In this document: in pieces, positions 36,722 through 43,624 of the stretch | Layout of the letters: every line of letters starts with the position of its first letter | Numbering within the stretch: position 1 is the stretch's first letter | NCBI GenBank assembly: GCA_016706425.1 | Contig: JADJJR010000001.1 | Span: forward strand, 310,001 to 374,000 | Reading direction: 5' to 3' | DNA length: 64,000 bases | DNA from: Elusimicrobiota bacterium | Lineage (GTDB): Bacteria > Elusimicrobiota > Elusimicrobia > FEN-1173 | Notes under the pieces: model-generated | Seen by the model: the letters and a program-made list of their open reading frames with translations, nothing else | Told to the model about the DNA's origin: nothing | The model's database searches: none | Program-made: the position numbers and the translations under genes

Positions 36722-38184
36722 GCGAGACCGTGATCGAACCGTTGATTTTTGAAAAAAGCGTGCCCGGCCGCGCCGGCCTGCCCTGGCCCGCGTGCGATGT
36801 CCCGACGACGGACGTGGCCCGCCAGGTGCCGCCCGCCCTCTTGCGGCGGACCCCGGCGGCGCTTCCGGAAGTGTCGGAGCCCCAGGTGGTGCGCCACTTC
36901 ACGCGGCTGTCCCACCTCAACTTTTCCATCGACACGAATTTCTACCCGCTGGGGTCCTGCACCATGAAACACAACCCCAAGGTGAACGACCGCGTCGTGC
37001 AGATCCCCGATTTCGCGGGCCTGCACCCCCTGCGGCCCCACGAACTCAGCCAGGGGATCTTGGAAATCCTGTTCGAGGTGGAACGCTGGCTTTGCGAATT
37101 GTGCGGGATGGACGCCTTCACCCTTCAGCCGTCGGCGGGGGCCCAGGGCGAATTGACGGGTATTTTGGTGGCGCGGGCCTACCACGAACACCGGGGCCAA
37201 AAACGCCCCGTGGTGTTGATCCCCGACTCGGCCCACGGCACCAACCCGGCCAGCGTGGCGGTGGCGGGCCTCACGGCGGTGACGGTCAAGTCCACCCCCG
37301 AAGGCCACGTGGACGTCGACGACCTCACGGCCAAGCTCACCCCCGAGGTCGGCCTGGTGATGATGACCCTGCCCAGCACGCTCGGGATGTTCGAGCCCCG
37401 TGTGAAGGAGATCGCTAAAAAGGTGCACGACGCCGGCGCCCTCTTGTACATGGACGGCGCCAACTTGAACGCCCTGGTGGGCCTTCTGCGCCCCGGCGAC
37501 GTGGGCGTCGACGTGCTGCACGTCAATTTGCACAAGACCTTCGCCACGCCCCACGGGGGCGGCGGCCCGGGCGCGGGCCCGGTGGGCGTCAAAAAAGCGC
37601 TCGAACCCTTTTTGCCGTCGCCGCGGGTGGCCAAGGAGGACGGCGTTTTCCGACGGAAATTCGACCGCCCCCACACCATCGGCCGGGTCCACGGGTTCCA
37701 GGGGAATGTGGGTGTTTTGATCCGCGCCTACGCCTACATGCGCCTGCAGGGGGTGGAAGGGTTCCGCGAAATGAGCGAGAACGCCATCCTGGCCGCCAAC
37801 TATTTAAAGGCCAAGCTGACGCCGCTGTTCCCTAAAATGCCGGCGGGACCCTGCATGCACGAGGTGGTGGTTTCCGGCGAAGGGGCCTTCGGCCCGGGGG
37901 TGAAAACCCTGGACGTCGCCAAACGGTTGTTGGATTACGGGTTTTACGCGCCGACGATTTATTTCCCGCTCATCGTGCCCGAGGCCATGATGATCGAGCC
38001 GACGGAAAACGAAACCAAGGAAACGCTGGACGTTTTTGTGGACACTTTGAGGACCATCATCGAGGAAAGCAAACGCGATCCGGAGAAGGTGAAGGGCGCG
38101 CCGCACACCACGCCCGTGCGCCGGTTGGACGAGGTGAAGGCCGCCCGGGAACCGCGCCTGCGTTATTTTCCCAACTTGCCGTAA
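36718..38184 (+). CDS. gcvPB: Glycine dehydrogenase (decarboxylating), subunit 2
   Basis: This PLP-bearing half of the split P protein has 488 residues. The FYPLGSCTMKHNPKVN segment, FTLQPSAGAQGELTGIL, PDSAHGTNPASVA, and the PLP lysine in NLHKTFATPHGGGGPG (K273) are canonical; GRVHGFQGNVGVLIRAYAYM follows. It ends the gcv operon. Its last 22 bp overlap the convergent TauE/SafE-like gene, and no terminator hairpin is visible between them. Confidence 0.96.
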   Translation: MSETVIEPLIFEKSVPGRAGLPWPACDVPTTDVARQVPPALLRRTPAALPEVSEPQVVRHFTRLSHLNFSIDTNFYPLGSCTMKHNPKVNDRVVQIPDFAGLHPLRPHELSQGILEILFEVERWLCELCGMDAFTLQPSAGAQGELTGILVARAYHEHRGQKRPVVLIPDSAHGTNPASVAVAGLTAVTVKSTPEGHVDVDDLTAKLTPEVGLVMMTLPSTLGMFEPRVKEIAKKVHDAGALLYMDGANLNALVGLLRPGDVGVDVLHVNLHKTFATPHGGGGPGAGPVGVKKALEPFLPSPRVAKEDGVFRRKFDRPHTIGRVHGFQGNVGVLIRAYAYMRLQGVEGFREMSENAILAANYLKAKLTPLFPKMPAGPCMHEVVVSGEGAFGPGVKTLDVAKRLLDYGFYAPTIYFPLIVPEAMMIEPTENETKETLDVFVDTLRTIIEESKRDPEKVKGAPHTTPVRRLDEVKAAREPRLRYFPNLP

Positions 38185-38543
38185 CTCGAAACCACGATAT
38201 ACAGGCCCATCAGGGTCATAAACACCCCGAAGGACAGTTTCAAGGCCGCCCCGCTCACGCGGTTGGCCAAAAACCCGCTGGCCCAGGCCGCCGCGAAAAG
38301 CGACAGGGCCATGACCGCGGCCGCGCGCACGTCCACGTTGCCATTGCGGTAGTAGGCGAAAACAGCGCCCAACCCCACCGGGAGCAACAGCACCGCCAGG
38401 CTGGTGCCCGTGGCCCGGTGTTGATCGAACCCCGCGAAATACACCAGCGCCGGCACAATGATGGCGCCGCCGCCCACGCCGAAAAATCCCGACACGATTC
38501 CCGCCGCCAGGCCGATCAGGACAAAAACGCCCGTGTTCTCCAC
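38163..38543 (-). CDS. Half-length TauE/SafE (TSUP) family membrane protein
   Basis: The 126 residues hold four hydrophobic helices and one copy of the family signature SGFFGVGGGAIIVPALVYFAG followed by ATGTSLAVLLLPVGLGAV. Standard sulfite/organosulfonate exporters are about 250 residues with two such repeats, so this is a single repeat that would have to dimerise. It opens a series of small minus-strand genes. The substrate is not predictable. Confidence 0.8.
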   Translation of the reverse strand: MENTGVFVLIGLAAGIVSGFFGVGGGAIIVPALVYFAGFDQHRATGTSLAVLLLPVGLGAVFAYYRNGNVDVRAAAVMALSLFAAAWASGFLANRVSGAALKLSFGVFMTLMGLYIVVSSYGKLGK

Positions 38544-38547
38544 GTCG

Positions 38548-38775
38548 TCAGTCTTGAATCAACTTTTGAGTTTCGTTGTTCGAGTTGGTAATCACCTTAT
38601 TGGCCGCGGCGGCGACGCGCTTGGCCTTTTGCACGTCTTCCGCCAAGCTTTGCGCGTAGGCCACGGCCGCGTTGCGGGGCGGCGGGGGTTCCGACGAAAC
38701 GGGCGGGGGCGGCGGCGGGGCCTTTTTGCAGGCCGCCAAGGCCGCCAGGGCGATCACAGCGAGGATTCTATTCAC
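38548..38775 (-). CDS. Small lipoprotein
   Basis: The 75 residues begin with a lipoprotein signal: NRILAVIALAALAAC with lipobox LAAC, so the mature lipidated Cys would be residue 16. A proline-rich linker (KKAPPPPPPVSSEPPPP) is followed by a helical tail rich in Ala, Asn and Gln (AYAQSLAEDVQKAKRVAAAANKVI). It is probably an envelope-tethered helical peptide of unknown role. Confidence 0.7.
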   Translation of the reverse strand: MNRILAVIALAALAACKKAPPPPPPVSSEPPPPRNAAVAYAQSLAEDVQKAKRVAAAANKVITNSNNETQKLIQD

Positions 38776-38784
38776 GGGAGGCTC

Positions 38785-39105
38785 CTAGATGGAATCCGTG
38801 GCGGGATTGTCTTCCACTTCGATCTGCAGGCCGCCGGCCATTTGGGCCACCCAGTTGTAGAGCACGGCGAACAAATAACCCATCACAAAGCCCAAGCCGC
38901 CGTAAAAGAGCGGCAAGGCCACGACCGCCCCCACGCCGAACAGCAGTCCCATCAGGGGCTTGCCCGACTTGGCGGCCATGGCGGCGGTGCCGCTGCCCAC
39001 CAGGGAGATCAAAGCGAAAAAAGCCCCCAGCAACAACCCCAGCAGGGCGTACAACAGGCCGCTCACCTTCGCGACGGACATGGCGTTGAATTTCTTGATG
39101 ATCAT
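38785..39105 (-). CDS. Membrane protein, DUF3566-like
   Basis: The 106 residues open with MIIKKFNAMSVAKVSGLLYALLGLLLGAFFALISLVG and have a second helix pair (GLLFGVGAVVALPLFYGGLGFVMGYLFAVLYNWVA), a layout I associate with the DUF3566 type. The C-terminus (GGLQIEVEDNPATDSI) is acidic. No enzymatic motif is seen. It is spaced 10 bp from the cupin gene upstream and likely co-transcribed with it. Confidence 0.7.
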   Translation of the reverse strand: MIIKKFNAMSVAKVSGLLYALLGLLLGAFFALISLVGSGTAAMAAKSGKPLMGLLFGVGAVVALPLFYGGLGFVMGYLFAVLYNWVAQMAGGLQIEVEDNPATDSI

Positions 39106-39114
39106 CTGTGTCTC

Positions 39115-39480
39115 CTAGGAGGATTTGTTGGGAAAGGACACTTCCAGCACCACGCAACCCACATCGGTTTTAAAGGGGCCGTGGAGCTCCCCCGGCGGCC
39201 GGCTGGCGTAGTCGCCGGGTTCCAGCCAGCGGTTGAAGGATTTGTCGAACAGCCGCCCGCTCACGATGAACACTTCCTCCGGGTAGCGGTGGGTCTTGCC
39301 GCCGAAGGGCGCGGTGTCCGCCCCGGGGAGGAACCGCGTCAGACGGGTGTATTCGCCGGTGCCCTCATCGATGCTGAGGGTTACCTCTTCGGCGATGCCT
39401 TCCAAGCCTTTGACGGGGGTCCACTTGGACCGTTGCGCGGGGTCCAGGGGATTCCAATAGAGGGTCGTTGATTTGGCCAT
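39115..39480 (-). CDS. Cupin-domain protein
   Basis: The 121-residue single-domain cupin resembles the ChrR-like or DUF4437 group: FLPGADTAPFGGKTHRYPEEVFIVSGRLFD is the first cupin motif, with His and Glu metal ligands, and LEPGDYASRPPGELHGPF is the second, with a His. A metal-dependent small-molecule sensor or dioxygenase-like function is possible. The ATG at 39480 is preceded 9 nt upstream by a TACTAT-like -10. Confidence 0.75.
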   Translation of the reverse strand: MAKSTTLYWNPLDPAQRSKWTPVKGLEGIAEEVTLSIDEGTGEYTRLTRFLPGADTAPFGGKTHRYPEEVFIVSGRLFDKSFNRWLEPGDYASRPPGELHGPFKTDVGCVVLEVSFPNKSS

Positions 39481-39537
39481 CGCGAATCAATAGTAACAAG
39501 AACGTCCTTCAAACGGAATCGATAAATCGCTCCTCCG

Positions 39538-39897
39538 TTAGTTGTCTGTTCCCGCCGCAAGGGATCGTTTCTTATTGGACCGTTGTTTCAGGAGCCACCA
39601 TCCGCCGGCGCCCCAGAGGAGGCTATTAACAACCATCGGAAGGTATCCAAACAATCCACCAAACACTTTCCTGATGAAGAAAGGCGCCCAATGCGTCAAA
39701 GGATAAACGATCGGCCAGAACAAAACGTTTGAAACGAACACGGCCGATTTTTCAATCGGGGTCGGGGACGCGCCGGTGTCAAACCGATCCATGCCCGCGG
39801 TGAATGTGAACACCATCAGCCCCACGCTGAAGAAGGCGTGGATAGCCGTCAATATTCCAATCGTCCAGGGTTTGTTTTTCAGGACTTTAAGATGCAT
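39538..39897 (-). CDS. Small membrane protein, unknown
   Basis: The 119 residues contain about three hydrophobic helices (WTIGILTAIHAFFSVGLMVFTFTAG, AVFVSNVLFWPIVYPLTHWA, LPMVVNSLLWGAGGWWLL) and a basic tail QRSNKKRS. No family is recognised. Codon use is less GC-biased than the operons to the left, so it may already belong to the accessory block. Confidence 0.55.
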   Translation of the reverse strand: MHLKVLKNKPWTIGILTAIHAFFSVGLMVFTFTAGMDRFDTGASPTPIEKSAVFVSNVLFWPIVYPLTHWAPFFIRKVFGGLFGYLPMVVNSLLWGAGGWWLLKQRSNKKRSLAAGTDN

Positions 39898-40066
39898 TGA
39901 TCAAGAGCCCCTTCGGCATGGAAGAAGGTTCCTACAGGGCGCGATTGTAGCCTTAGTGCGAGACCCTAAGATTTGAAGCAAAGACTGATATTGCGCTCCT
40001 TCGATAAAATGGCAGAACTTTGTAATGAAAACGGGCTGAAATGATTGGTTGGCGGAGCAGATATGC
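39898..40066. other. Intergenic stretch at the edge of the accessory block
   Basis: About 170 bp of AT-richer sequence with no convincing gene, terminator hairpin or attC-like box. Together with the short frame at 40067-40213 and the gap to 40405, it forms about 500 bp of low coding density marking the left end of the cassette-like region. Confidence 0.5.
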
Positions 40067-40213
40067 TTACTCGTCTGATTCATACAGCAACTCATCAAAT
40101 TCCATTGGCTTCAACTTTTTAATCCGTCGTTCAACATCTCGATCATATGTTCGGTCGTTTGGTTCCTGGCGCTTCTGCTTTTTCCTTGCATACTGTTGAA
40201 TAAATACGCCCAT
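40067..40213 (-). CDS. Possible 48-residue charged protein
   Basis: A short minus-strand frame from ATG 40213 to TAA 40067 encodes MGVFIQQYARKKQKRQEPND and then a helix rich in Asp, Glu, Arg and Lys (DRDVERRIKKLKPMEFDELLYESDE). An in-frame TTG further upstream would add about 11 lysine/arginine-rich residues. The amphipathic, antitoxin-like composition and the lack of stops make it plausible, but there is no close SD and no homologue that I recognise. Confidence 0.35.
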   Translation of the reverse strand: MGVFIQQYARKKQKRQEPNDRTYDRDVERRIKKLKPMEFDELLYESDE

Positions 40214-40405
40214 CTTGGATTTGAGTTCCTTCTTTCGTTTATTCAATTTTCAAACACAGAAAGCATTCAACTTTCCGTATTCAGGGGGGCCTTGGAGAAA
40301 TTTCGTAGGCCCGATTTGTTGATATTCATTAATAAGCCAAGAACGTACCCTGATTCGTTATTTATCCAGAACATTACCGGTGAGGATGGACAACAGTGGT
40401 CCAAG

Positions 40406-41116
40406 CTAGCACTCCCGACCGATACGACGAAGCGCTTTCGCAGCTGCCGCGCGGACATGCCCATTCTTATCGTTGGCTAATGTTTCCAGGTGTGGCGCGA
40501 CCTCGCCGGGACCAAATTCGGCGGCCAATTCGCAGGACCAAATGCGATATCGTGGTGACTCGCTATTTCGCCATATTATAAAAAGCTCACGCCAGTTTTC
40601 GCTGGTGGGGTGGGTGCGCAACGCCCACGCAGCGCCCTTTCGAACATTCTCGGAAGGGTCATTGGTGAACAGCTGAAGGACTGCAGTGTAATCAGATATT
40701 CGCCAGAGCGTATTTAAGGCAGCGATAGCCGCGCATCGCGTGGCGGGGGATGAAGAGGCTAGGAGCGATTGGACTAATTCATGCGCACCCGAAAGCCTGA
40801 GTGTTGCGGCGGCGTTGCATGCAGCGCGAAGCACGAATTGCTCGGGATCCCTCAATGCATTGCAAACCAAGGGCTCGGCGTGAGAGCCGTCGGGGTGAGA
40901 GCCGATGCTTTCGATCGCAGCCCGTCTCACATGTGGGTCCGAAGAAGATGCGTAGCCCGCTAGAGTTTCGAGTGCGTCCGGTCCAGGCATAGATTGTAAC
41001 GCCTGAAAAGCCGCCCACCGCTCTGGGGTGGATCCGTCGATTGCGGCCTTCAATTCCTCGAGCGAAGCGCTGTATGGAATTGCAGTGCCTTGCCATGTCT
41101 TCGGACGTTGATCCAT
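40406..41116 (-). CDS. HEAT-repeat protein
   Basis: The 236 residues are built of HEAT/PBS-lyase type helical repeats: GPDALETLAGYASSSDPHVRRAAIESIGSH, LVCNALRDPEQFVLRAACNAAATLRLSG, LFTNDPSENVRKGAAWALRTHP, LETLANDKNGHVRAAAAKALRRIG. Such proteins are binding scaffolds or lyases for bilins, and no catalytic residue is evident. ATG 41116 overlaps the TAA of the upstream 80-residue gene (TAATG), so the two are coupled and probably form one cassette. Confidence 0.75.
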   Translation of the reverse strand: MDQRPKTWQGTAIPYSASLEELKAAIDGSTPERWAAFQALQSMPGPDALETLAGYASSSDPHVRRAAIESIGSHPDGSHAEPLVCNALRDPEQFVLRAACNAAATLRLSGAHELVQSLLASSSPATRCAAIAALNTLWRISDYTAVLQLFTNDPSENVRKGAAWALRTHPTSENWRELFIIWRNSESPRYRIWSCELAAEFGPGEVAPHLETLANDKNGHVRAAAAKALRRIGREC

Positions 41117-41358
41117 TAGTGTCGCGCCTTTGATGTCCGGCCGCTGCGCCTATCTTTTGGATTAACGGGGTGGGTGCGCGGGCAATTTGTAATAGACAAT
41201 TCAAGACCGTTTAATGTTTGATCGAAAAATAACCGGCTTCCATCAGTGAAAAAGATGCCGACCTCTCTCCTTCGGTGACGCACCACTTCCCGAACAATTT
41301 TTCCCCGTAGGATACGCGTGGCTGTAAAGGCTTCGCGTTTAAGAGGTATCTTTTTCAT
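41116..41358 (-). CDS. 80-residue orphan protein paired with the HEAT gene
   Basis: ATG 41358 (MKKIPLKREAF) is preferred to the TTG 21 bp upstream. The core VGIFFTDGSRLFFDQTLNGLELSITN looks like a compact beta-sheet domain of the kind seen in short orphan proteins, followed by a basic tail (PKDRRSGRTSKARH). No function is recognised. The end-to-start overlap with the HEAT gene suggests partner proteins, for instance an effector and its binding or immunity partner. That is inference. Confidence 0.55.
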   Translation of the reverse strand: MKKIPLKREAFTATRILRGKIVREVVRHRRREVGIFFTDGSRLFFDQTLNGLELSITNCPRTHPVNPKDRRSGRTSKARH

Positions 41359-41432
41359 ACTAACCCACCAAGTCTTCAATAATAGATTCAGCGAAGAGTT
41401 TTGTTTTGCTTGTTTAATGTTTCGTGCGAGTA

Positions 41433-41493
41433 GTAACGTCTGACCTCCGCGGCGGACCGATTTGTGGTCCGCCGCGGGAATAAATCGCTAGGC
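41433..41493 (-). other. attC-like site E with a strong hairpin
   Basis: Just past the stop of the 173-residue gene, a perfect 12-bp inverted repeat (CCGCGGCGGACC at 41447-41458 and its complement at 41466-41477, 7-nt loop) is flanked by GCCTAGC-type and CGTTACT-type ends (minus-strand reading), close to the RYYYAAC/GTTRRRY boxes of attC. There is no T tract, which argues against a simple terminator. Confidence 0.45.
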
Positions 41494-42009
41494 CTGATTA
41501 ATTTTTTCCAATAGGCCATAGAGTTCGGCCTCTGCTTTCCTTAGAGTTTGCTCTTTTCCATGCCGCGCGTCTTTAAAAGCTTGCCAAAACCGGATGACCG
41601 CAACTTTGCCTTTCTTGGGCAATACAATAGCAATTGGATTAAATTCTTTATCGCCGCCCCAATGACGGAAGATTTTTGCTTCCAGCGGCATGGTCTTTCT
41701 CCATTCACTCCGAAGCGACCAGTTTAAAGTGACAACATGAGTCTCGAGTTTTGGGAGTATTGTTTTTTCAACATAGGGTTTCCAATTTGGGCTTTCGGAA
41801 TAGACAAATAGGATTCGTTTCCCATGGGTTTCCCACTTCTGCCCAAACATGATTTTTAGCCGATACCCTTTAAACTTATGAAGTGTGATAAAGATGGGAA
41901 TTAATGGAATAGCAACAACAGTGAATGCCACAAGCAAAGGCAACCAAATTGGCATGGCGACCAATATCAAAACCGATCTGAACAATGGTTTTAATTTTTT
42001 CTCTTCCAT
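41488..42009 (-). CDS. 173-residue membrane-associated orphan protein
   Basis: ATG 42009 (MEEKKLKPLF) is chosen over a start 24 bp upstream, whose codons fall in a truncated attC-like site. One long hydrophobic region (SVLILVAMPIWLPLLVAFTVVAIPLIPIFITL) spans the membrane once or as a hairpin. A soluble domain follows, with RILFVYSESPNWKPYVEKTILPKLETHVVTLNWSLRSEWR and KGKVAVIRFWQAFKDARHGKEQTL. No family is recognised. Codon use is clearly less GC-rich than in the operons around it. Confidence 0.7.
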   Translation of the reverse strand: MEEKKLKPLFRSVLILVAMPIWLPLLVAFTVVAIPLIPIFITLHKFKGYRLKIMFGQKWETHGKRILFVYSESPNWKPYVEKTILPKLETHVVTLNWSLRSEWRKTMPLEAKIFRHWGGDKEFNPIAIVLPKKGKVAVIRFWQAFKDARHGKEQTLRKAEAELYGLLEKINQA

Positions 42010-42046
42010 ACCTGCTGTCGGCGTCCGCTGCAACGAATGGTTAAAC
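42010..42046 (-). other. Truncated attC-like site D
   Basis: Minus-strand GTTTAAC (42046-42040) fits RYYYAAC and contains the TAA stop of the 74-residue gene. It is followed by CATTCGTTGCAGCGGACGC, which resembles an attC R''-L'' half-site. The matching L'-R' half is missing and the next gene starts directly, so this looks like a recombined or eroded site. Confidence 0.5.
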
Positions 42047-42265
42047 CGATTTCTTATTTTTTATCCGCTTGATCATGGATATCAGTGTTGAGTTTTTTAT
42101 TTGTTTTGATGTTGAGTGGCTTTTGCTGCTTTTATAAAACTTGGTCACCCATTTGGTTTCCCGCTTTACATCTCTCTTAAGGGCAAGTTCCTTGACTGGG
42201 GCAAGGTCGCCATCTTTGTAAGCTCGAATTGCAGTTCTTTTCGTTGCGTGGAAGCTCCTGGCCAT
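42041..42265 (-). CDS. 74-residue basic orphan protein
   Basis: I chose ATG 42265 (MARSFHATKRT), which has GAGGAG about 4 nt upstream; a further ATG at 42289 is also in frame. The product is strongly basic, with many Lys, Arg and Ser (KWVTKFYKSSKSHSTSKQIKNSTLISMIKRIKNKK). No domain is recognised. Its TAA stop is embedded in an attC-like box, which is usual for integron cassette genes. Confidence 0.5.
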   Translation of the reverse strand: MARSFHATKRTAIRAYKDGDLAPVKELALKRDVKRETKWVTKFYKSSKSHSTSKQIKNSTLISMIKRIKNKKSV

Positions 42266-42282
42266 ATACTCCTCGATTGGGA

Positions 42283-42343
42283 CTATCATAGAGTTCAGCT
42301 ACGGCGCGCTGTGTGCGCCGTCGGCTGCAATAGCTTGTTAGGT
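42283..42343 (-). other. attC-like site C
   Basis: Minus-strand ACCTAAC (42343-42337) fits RYYYAAC and contains the TAA stop of the zinc-ribbon gene. Then TTGCAGCCGACGGCGC, a 5-nt spacer, and GCGCGCCGTAGCTGAA form an imperfect palindrome with an unpaired base, as in attC L''/L' arms. The distal GTTRRRY box is degenerate (TATGATAG). This is the most complete of the candidate sites. Confidence 0.6.
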
Positions 42344-42643
42344 CGGTTGTGAATCAAATTCAATTCCACAATATGGACAAAACTTGATAGCCGGGGAAAC
42401 CTTAAAAGGGTTGAGGTTTTGTGAAACTATAAGCCCAAGATTGCCCCCACATCTTAGACACCTAAGATGATATAGGAGCAAGAAAATGGAGATAAAGGCA
42501 ATTGCAAAGCCACATATACCGATAATATTTGCGATCCTGAATTTTGTCCCGAATAGCATTCCGCTAGCGAAAATGGCAAAACCAGAATAAGTCAGAGCCA
42601 CCAGTTTGAACTTCGCCGCCGCGATTTTGTCCCGAATGGTCAT
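42338..42643 (-). CDS. Membrane protein with a C-terminal zinc ribbon
   Basis: ATG 42643 (MTIRDKIAAAKF) is chosen because GGGAGA lies just before it and the upstream frame is attC-like sequence. The 101 residues have two hydrophobic helices (LVALTYSGFAIFASGMLFG and IANIIGICGFAIAFISIFLLLYHL) and then two CxxC knuckles, CLRCGG and FCPYCGIEF, forming a probable zinc ribbon. The function is unknown; small membrane zinc ribbons are common among accessory genes. Confidence 0.65.
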   Translation of the reverse strand: MTIRDKIAAAKFKLVALTYSGFAIFASGMLFGTKFRIANIIGICGFAIAFISIFLLLYHLRCLRCGGNLGLIVSQNLNPFKVSPAIKFCPYCGIEFDSQPT

Positions 42644-42654
42644 CAATTCTCCCG

Positions 42655-42735
42655 GTCTAACGCATGGATTCAGCTGCGGACAGTGTCCGACAAGCGGGCG
42701 GTGGGTGTCGACCGCAACGACTTTTTGGTGCATTA
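42655..42735 (-). other. attC-like site B
   Basis: On the minus strand the site ends in GCGTTAGAC (GTTRRRY at 42661-42655), followed by the SD and ATG of the zinc-ribbon gene. Upstream, CGTTGCGGTCGACA and TGTCCGCAGCTGAATCC form imperfect inverted arms. The first box after the preceding stop is poorly conserved. Confidence 0.5.
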
Positions 42736-43068
42736 CGTATAGCCATAGAGATCTTGTGGCTCTAACTCTTTGAATGTTCCCAACTGGTCTTTTGAGAATC
42801 CCCCGGCTTCAACCGCCGCGAATTGGATGAAGAAAAATTTTTTATTTTTGCGGAAACCCTGAACTATGACCCGAACTAAACCCTCTCGAATGGGCTCGCG
42901 AATAATATGTGCCGTGAAAGGGGCCAAATCCTCTGGGACAGATATTCCTAAGCTTTCCGGAATTGCGCATAGTTCCTGAAAAGACAGCGAGGCCAATCGT
43001 TTAAGTTGAACCTCAACGAATTCGCGCTCCGCGTCTGAGAGTGAATCTTTATAGACGTAAATGGGCAT
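42733..43068 (-). CDS. 111-residue orphan protein
   Basis: The product begins MPIYVYKDSLSDAEREFVEVQLKRLA and continues with mixed helix and strand (LVRVIVQGFRKNKKFFFIQFAAVEAGGFSKDQLG). It is predicted soluble with no signal peptide, membrane segment or recognised motif. Single-gene, same-strand placement between attC-like sequences and its non-native codon use suggest a mobile cassette gene. Confidence 0.6.
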   Translation of the reverse strand: MPIYVYKDSLSDAEREFVEVQLKRLASLSFQELCAIPESLGISVPEDLAPFTAHIIREPIREGLVRVIVQGFRKNKKFFFIQFAAVEAGGFSKDQLGTFKELEPQDLYGYT

Positions 43069-43160
43069 TTATTAGCAACCCAATGTTAAAATGCAGCGGC
43101 GAACGGCTGTGTGGTCATTCGATGAGAACGTCGAGTTAAGATGAGAACGTCGAGTTAAGT
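43066..43160 (-). other. Weak attC-like gap between orphan genes
   Basis: An ACTTAAC box (RYYYAAC, minus strand) lies at the end of the DUF1871-like gene and a GTTGCTAAT string lies just before the next ATG, about 90 bp apart, with GC-rich centre GCCGTTCGCCGC. The palindrome is poor, so this is the weakest of the candidate sites. Confidence 0.25.
43122..43159 (+). repeat. 19-bp perfect tandem repeat (two units)
   Basis: ATGAGAACGTCGAGTTAAG occurs twice in direct succession (43122-43140 and 43141-43159). The stop codon of the DUF1871-like gene lies across the unit junction, so the duplication sets the last codons of that gene. Confidence 0.95.
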
Positions 43161-43447
43161 GGATTTCCATTTTTCCAAAAATCAACGAGTTCTTCCGCAA
43201 TAGATAAATCCCGTGCGCCCTTTGGTTTTAGTCCCATACGTTCCAACTGTATTTTGCTGAGGTGTTCAGCTAGTTCGATGGCAGTTATACCTGAGTCGAG
43301 CATTCTCACAATATTATAGGAGTACATGTCGTACTCATCTTGATTGGCTTCGCTTATCACGCCAATGGGGTCCCACTTCCTGAGCAATTCCATAACCTTG
43401 AGATGACCCACGGCGTCTTGGCGCTTCAGATAATCGGAATTATTCAA
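43136..43447 (-). CDS. DUF1871-like small helical protein
   Basis: The 103 residues contain MELLRKWDPIGVISEANQDEYDMYSYNIVRMLDSGITAIELAEHLSKIQLERMGL, matching in style the short DUF1871 type with its WDPIG...DEY core, which also occurs in polymorphic-toxin immunity contexts. The start is TTG 43447, directly after an in-frame TAA; ATG 43393 is an alternative. It is the first gene after the promoter at 43522-43549. Confidence 0.55.
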   Translation of the reverse strand: MNNSDYLKRQDAVGHLKVMELLRKWDPIGVISEANQDEYDMYSYNIVRMLDSGITAIELAEHLSKIQLERMGLKPKGARDLSIAEELVDFWKNGNPLNSTFSS

Positions 43448-43521
43448 TTAGCATGCCTCTGCCCCTTGCCTTGCATTTATACATTGATGATCAGTCTCGT
43501 AGATTTAAGTCGGACAGTCTA

Positions 43522-43549
43522 ATTTTACCCCATCCCGGGGATTTCGCAA
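43522..43549 (-). promoter_or_regulatory. Promoter reading into the cassette cluster
   Basis: Minus-strand TTGCGA (43549-43544) and TAAAAT (43527-43522) are separated by 16 bp; transcription would start near 43515 and run through the minus-strand orphan genes. In an integron this would be the place of the cassette promoter Pc, but no attI or intI is seen. Confidence 0.55.
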
Positions 43550-43611
43550 GATATTAAAAGTATCCCCAAAAACGACGCGTTTTTTCGGTGGGTTTCGGTA
43601 TAGGGAAAGGA

Positions 43612-43617
43612 TAAAAT
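43612..43617 (+). promoter_or_regulatory. -10 box of the LipM/LplA-like gene at leaderless distance
   Basis: TAAAAT ends 7 nt before the ATG at 43625. TGGGTT occupies the -35 position (43589-43594, 17-bp spacer); the same hexamer at the same spacing precedes the gene at 58141. Confidence 0.5.
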
Positions 43618-43624
43618 TTGTTTT

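Noticed and set aside
39901..40098. Minus-strand open frame of 65 codons
   Set aside because: Cys-rich start, no SD, and it overlaps the more plausible 48-residue frame; composition looks random.
40196..40480. Plus-strand open frame of 94 codons in the accessory region
   Set aside because: It overlaps the 3' end of the HEAT gene, has no SD, and its protein shows no convincing pattern; the minus strand fits better.
41447..41477. The 12-bp hairpin as an ordinary terminator
   Set aside because: No T tract on either strand and attC-like flanks; kept instead as a candidate recombination site.
43568..43586. Short hairpin (AAAAACG/CGTTTTT) as a terminator
   Set aside because: Stem of only 7 mostly A-T pairs with a 3-nt loop; too weak to call in an AT-rich promoter gap.
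40000..43600. CRISPR array or insertion sequence in the AT-rich block
   Set aside because: No regularly spaced repeats, no transposase frame and no terminal inverted repeats were found; only one 19-bp tandem pair is present.
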